Positions 58,378 through 64,000 of a stretch of DNA of 64,000 bases are shown one piece after another. Source of the DNA: Datnioides undecimradiatus (lineage: Eukaryota > Chordata > Actinopteri > Lobotiformes > Datnioididae); contig WARS01000015.1 in NCBI GenBank assembly GCA_008933995.1, positions 4,576,173 through 4,640,172 on the forward strand, given 5' to 3'. How positions within the stretch are numbered: the first letter of the stretch is position 1; each line of letters starts with the position of its first letter. Both the position numbers and the translations under genes were made by a program. Below the pieces are notes generated by a model. The model did not search any database. It was not told the origin of the DNA and was given only the letters and a program-made list of their open reading frames with translations.

Positions 58378-59620
58378 CTCATCAAGAGGAGCGAGAAATT
58401 AGGAAAATGTAAAAGAGAAAAAAGAAAGAAAACACACCAGGTCTGTGTGTGTGCCAGTGCCTTTGTTCTTTACTGCATGCTACCTTTGTTTACCTCCATG
58501 TGTGAGTAGTGGCAAAAAACACACAATCGATGCTGTATGTTGACTGTTAGTGTGTTTCAGGGGTGAAAGACAGAGTGTGTGGTTGTGTGTTTGTGCATGC
58601 CTGCAAAAGTGCTATAGATGGACAGTTGACTTAAATTCATTCACCACAGACGCTGAGATTGCATTGAACCAAACTTAATTTCCATCTCTTCGCTCTGAGT
58701 CATCCGTTTTGTTCACGTACTGTGTAACTGTGTTTTTTTATTATCTCTTTTAGTCTGGAGAGTTCACATACGTCTTATTAGCATCTGTTTGTGTCTGAGC
58801 TGCCGCTGAAGTCGAAGGATTTTCAGTTTCCCTGTCCTTTAGTTGTTCATCCTCAGTCTAACACACATTAAATCACTAATTTCATTTTTATTGAGAATCT
58901 TTCATGTTGTGTTTGACTGTAGAAGCACCACCGTCTCGGTCCAACAGCTAGTACCAGATACAATAGAAAACAAATTAAACATAATTGTTGTAGCACACTT
59001 AATGTTGTACACTGTTTCTTTTACTGGATTACATAAAAGGGAAACTAATTGAAATTCTCACTATGGCTTTATAACACATGTAATTAAACTGAGCTGTCTT
59101 TCACACCCTGTTTTCTCTTATTCTCGATTTTCCCTCTTTTTTTAATACATTTTTGCAAGTTGAAGACTGTTCAGTGTGTGATTTAAAGATGCATGCTATT
59201 TTTATACTGTACTTACACCTATCAGTCTGCTGTATATTGATCTAATATAGTATCCTATCTGTATATATCCATCCTCACACAATAGTCTGTATTATGGCGT
59301 TACAGATTGTAATTTTGTGATTTTTATGTTTTTATACCACACATATGCAATGCCAACTATGTCGATGAATTATGCAGAGAAAAGTCTGTTTAAAAGAAAT
59401 GATTGCTAATTATTGTCTGCTGCTGTTTACTCTGATGTGTATTTTAAGGGTTTTGCTTTTGGTTTGGGGTGCATCGCAGTTTAATACGACTAAATATTTA
59501 TGTTGCCATTAATGTCTGTCATTTATGTCTCTAAGGAGCAAAATGTTCACTGCAGTGGCTTAAAGTTTACTTTTTCCCCCCGCTGTTTTCAAAAAAATAA
59601 AATATGTGTATTAAATTTCA
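58378..59620 (+). other. vps13a: vps13a 3' UTR with poly(A) signal at 59596-59601
   Basis: About 1.2 kb of AT-rich non-coding DNA after the stop. The first canonical AATAAA is at 59596-59601 (AAAAAAATAAAATATG), which would put the 3' end near 59615-59625. An ATTAAA at about 58867 is a weaker alternative. Confidence 0.55.
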
Positions 59621-59701
59621 GCGTCCTTCTCCTTAACTTCTCGAACCCAGGATATCCCATGTACATAGATCACAGAACGCTGCACCAAGTACCTATAATA
59701 G

Positions 59702-59707
59702 TTTATT
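59702..59707 (-). terminator. gna14: gna14 poly(A) signal
   Basis: AATAAA on the minus strand, in the context CAATAAAC, about 715 bp beyond the gna14 stop codon. It faces the vps13a signal at 59596-59601, so the two 3' ends lie next to each other and could overlap by a few tens of bases. Confidence 0.5.
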
Positions 59708-60421
59708 GAAACTTTTCATAAATATAATTTCCATTTCTCCTGAGGAAACATTAGGTTTTCAAAGCACAACTTGGATTATTTACATCTAAAACAAACTCAT
59801 TGGCCATGCCAACTGTGCTGAGTAAATAAGGCACTTGCAGGCAAACGTAGACACAGGGGGCTCAGCGATAGAAAAGGGGAAAAATGTTCTACTTAATATT
59901 AAATCCCAAAATTCAGGGTTAACAGGAACTCCTAAATAAAAATGGATAGCATGAGCAGAAACTGTCTATCAGTCACACAATATGCATTCTCCTTATTTCT
60001 GGTAACTGTATTTTAAGAAGGTATAAAATAATCCTACAAAATAGGTCAAAGATATTACTTTACACATATTTTCACATTCTCACTTCTGGTGTCATTTTCT
60101 TACAGTACATCTCTAAAAAAAAAAAAAAGCAGGTATGGAAACTACAACGTACACACAACTCACAAAAGTTGCATTTCAGAAACAGTTTGCGAGGGTCTCT
60201 TACACATTCGTATTCTCTTTGGTTGGACTTTGACAGCAAAAAAGATTAAAAAATGAAAACAGTGACTGTGTAAACAGCGAGGGAATCAAACTATTTTCTG
60301 TTTAGAAAGCAAAAAAAGCGCACGGAAGCTTTGTTTGAGTAATTTCCGAACTCGGCTCTTCACGTCTCTCCTTCTAGCATCTTGTATCCCTCCGTCTCCT
60401 CTGCTGTCCTCCTTCTCCTCT

Positions 60422-62844
<2,423 letters not shown>

Positions 62845-63295
62845 CTGTTGGATACAGCAGGGGTTAGATCCAGTTTTCATATGTACCCTAATTCAGTATA
62901 ATCTTGCCTTAACATGCTACACATAATATAAATAATAATATAAAAGCAAACTTCTGCTGGATGTGTGGTGAGACGGGAACTGGAATCTGGAATCACGGTA
63001 TAAAGTAGCATCAATGTAAATCAGTAGCAGCTTGCTAGTCAAGTTGGAGTAAATACTACAGTTTAGTCTTCTGACACTCAGTCTTAGGTAAACGTCTTGC
63101 ATTAAAACGCAGCAGATTTAGCTGGTGTATCTGATCAACTGGCTGCTGAATGTTTGGCCAATAAATAGGAGAGTTTCGTGGAGTCTCTGTGGAGTGTCAG
63201 CAGATACCAACACACATTAGGTCCACTAAATTATACTTCATGACAATAAAGTTTAAAGGCACTAAATCATACATTACACTAACTGTCTCACTTTA

Positions 63296-63298
<3 letters not shown>

Positions 63299-63342
<44 letters not shown>
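63299..63342. repeat. CA dinucleotide microsatellite
   Basis: About 22 uninterrupted CA units in gna14 intron 1. Confidence 0.95.
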
Positions 63343-63343
<1 letters not shown>

Positions 63344-63460
63344 TCATCTTCAGCTCTTGCAGCACAAGGTCCTAATTTTCTCACTCAGGCCACATGATAC
63401 TGAATCTATTTGTTAAACAAATGTGTGTTTGTTAACAGACCTGAATATTGGAAGTTGCTG

Positions 63461-63534
63461 GGTGTGTGTGTGTGTGAGAGAGAGAGAGACAGAGACAGAG
63501 AGAGAGGAGAGAGTGCGAGACAGAGAGAGAGAGA

Positions 63535-63569
<35 letters not shown>
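63461..63569. repeat. Compound GT-GA-GT microsatellite
   Basis: GT units (63461-63475), then GA/GAC-rich units (63475-63535), then about 16 GT units (63537-63569). It makes spurious Cys/Val- and Arg/Glu-rich frames. Confidence 0.9.
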
Positions 63570-63571
<2 letters not shown>

Positions 63572-64000
63572 TATACACCTACATCTGTACACCCTGCCTC
63601 TCAGTAAAGTGTGTTAAAGCTCAGTGAGTGTTGCTGGCAGTTTTCTGGTTTCCTGGCTGTTTTGCATGGCACCATGAATACTTGAGTCTTTACATCTCAG
63701 CAAACAAGGCTTAGACAAATTGTCTTTATTTGAATGCACCTTGTTTACAAGTCAAGTCTTGAGATGATGGGGGGAGAGATTTGACAGACAGGTAAATTTT
63801 AAGATGGAGGCAAATCATGATCCTGCATGTCTGTTGTGTTTTAGAGAATGTAATTCTTAAATGAGCACAGAGGCCTCGCTCTTTTGTGGTTGCTGCTGTT
63901 GTTTTTGACTTGTTAAATGAATAAAAATGAGAGATTATCACTCAGTCAACCGAATCGCTTAAGCTCTTTTAGCTTAACACACACACATAGTTGTGATAGA

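Larger units (their letters stand above)
62845..64000 (-). other. gna14: gna14 intron 1 (part)
   Basis: No coding exon is seen between exon 2 and the window edge. The stretch holds a CA run (63299-63342), a mixed GT-GA-GT run (about 63461-63569) and otherwise plain AT-rich DNA. Large first introns are usual for Gq-class genes. Confidence 0.7.

Overview
The window reads as nuclear DNA of a bony fish, most likely a spiny-rayed teleost. It contains many short exons with canonical GT-AG splice sites, compact introns (often 80-500 bp), abundant CA/GT/GA and ATCT microsatellites, no mammalian-type SINE/LINE sequence, and protein sequences recognisably orthologous to but diverged from human. The gene order matches the human 9q21 block PRUNE2 - FOXB2 - VPS13A - GNA14, with the same relative orientations.

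Layout. (1) 1-5368 is read as part of intron 1 of prune2 (minus strand). Its 13-codon first coding exon lies at 5369-5407 and its TG-rich promoter/5' region is just beyond. (2) 5.9-12.8 kb is intergenic. It holds an intact-looking non-autonomous hAT-type transposon (7014-7496) with a perfect 8-bp target duplication, and, nearer foxb2, AT-rich blocks with homeodomain-type motifs that look like regulatory elements. (3) 13287-14246 is the intronless forkhead gene foxb2. (4) 14.2-24.6 kb is a gene-poor stretch with a few enhancer-like blocks. (5) 24755-26011 is a single-coding-exon gene of the C2CD4 family. (6) 27196-58377 is the whole coding part of vps13a, resolved here into about 75 constitutive exons, one optional 69-nt exon and one alternative terminal exon. 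The main protein is about 3231 aa. (7) 60422-62844 carries exons 2-6 and the last coding exon of gna14 (minus strand). Its exon 1 lies beyond the right edge. vps13a and gna14 are tail to tail, with poly(A) signals about 100 bp apart.

How the genes relate. They are not an operon. foxb2 encodes a developmental transcription factor, vps13a a bridge-like lipid-transfer protein at organelle contacts, gna14 a Gq-class G protein alpha subunit, and prune2 a DHH/BCH-domain protein. The most informative feature is the C2CD4-family gene between foxb2 and vps13a. In human, C2CD4A/B sit beside VPS13C on 15q22, which also carries FOXB1 and BNIP2. The fish locus therefore looks like the 9q21-type copy of the same ancient block with a C2CD4 member still in place. 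The second point of interest is an apparent fish counterpart of the human VPS13A isoform B terminal exon. I found no novel defence system, CRISPR array, tRNA/rRNA gene or complete autonomous transposon.
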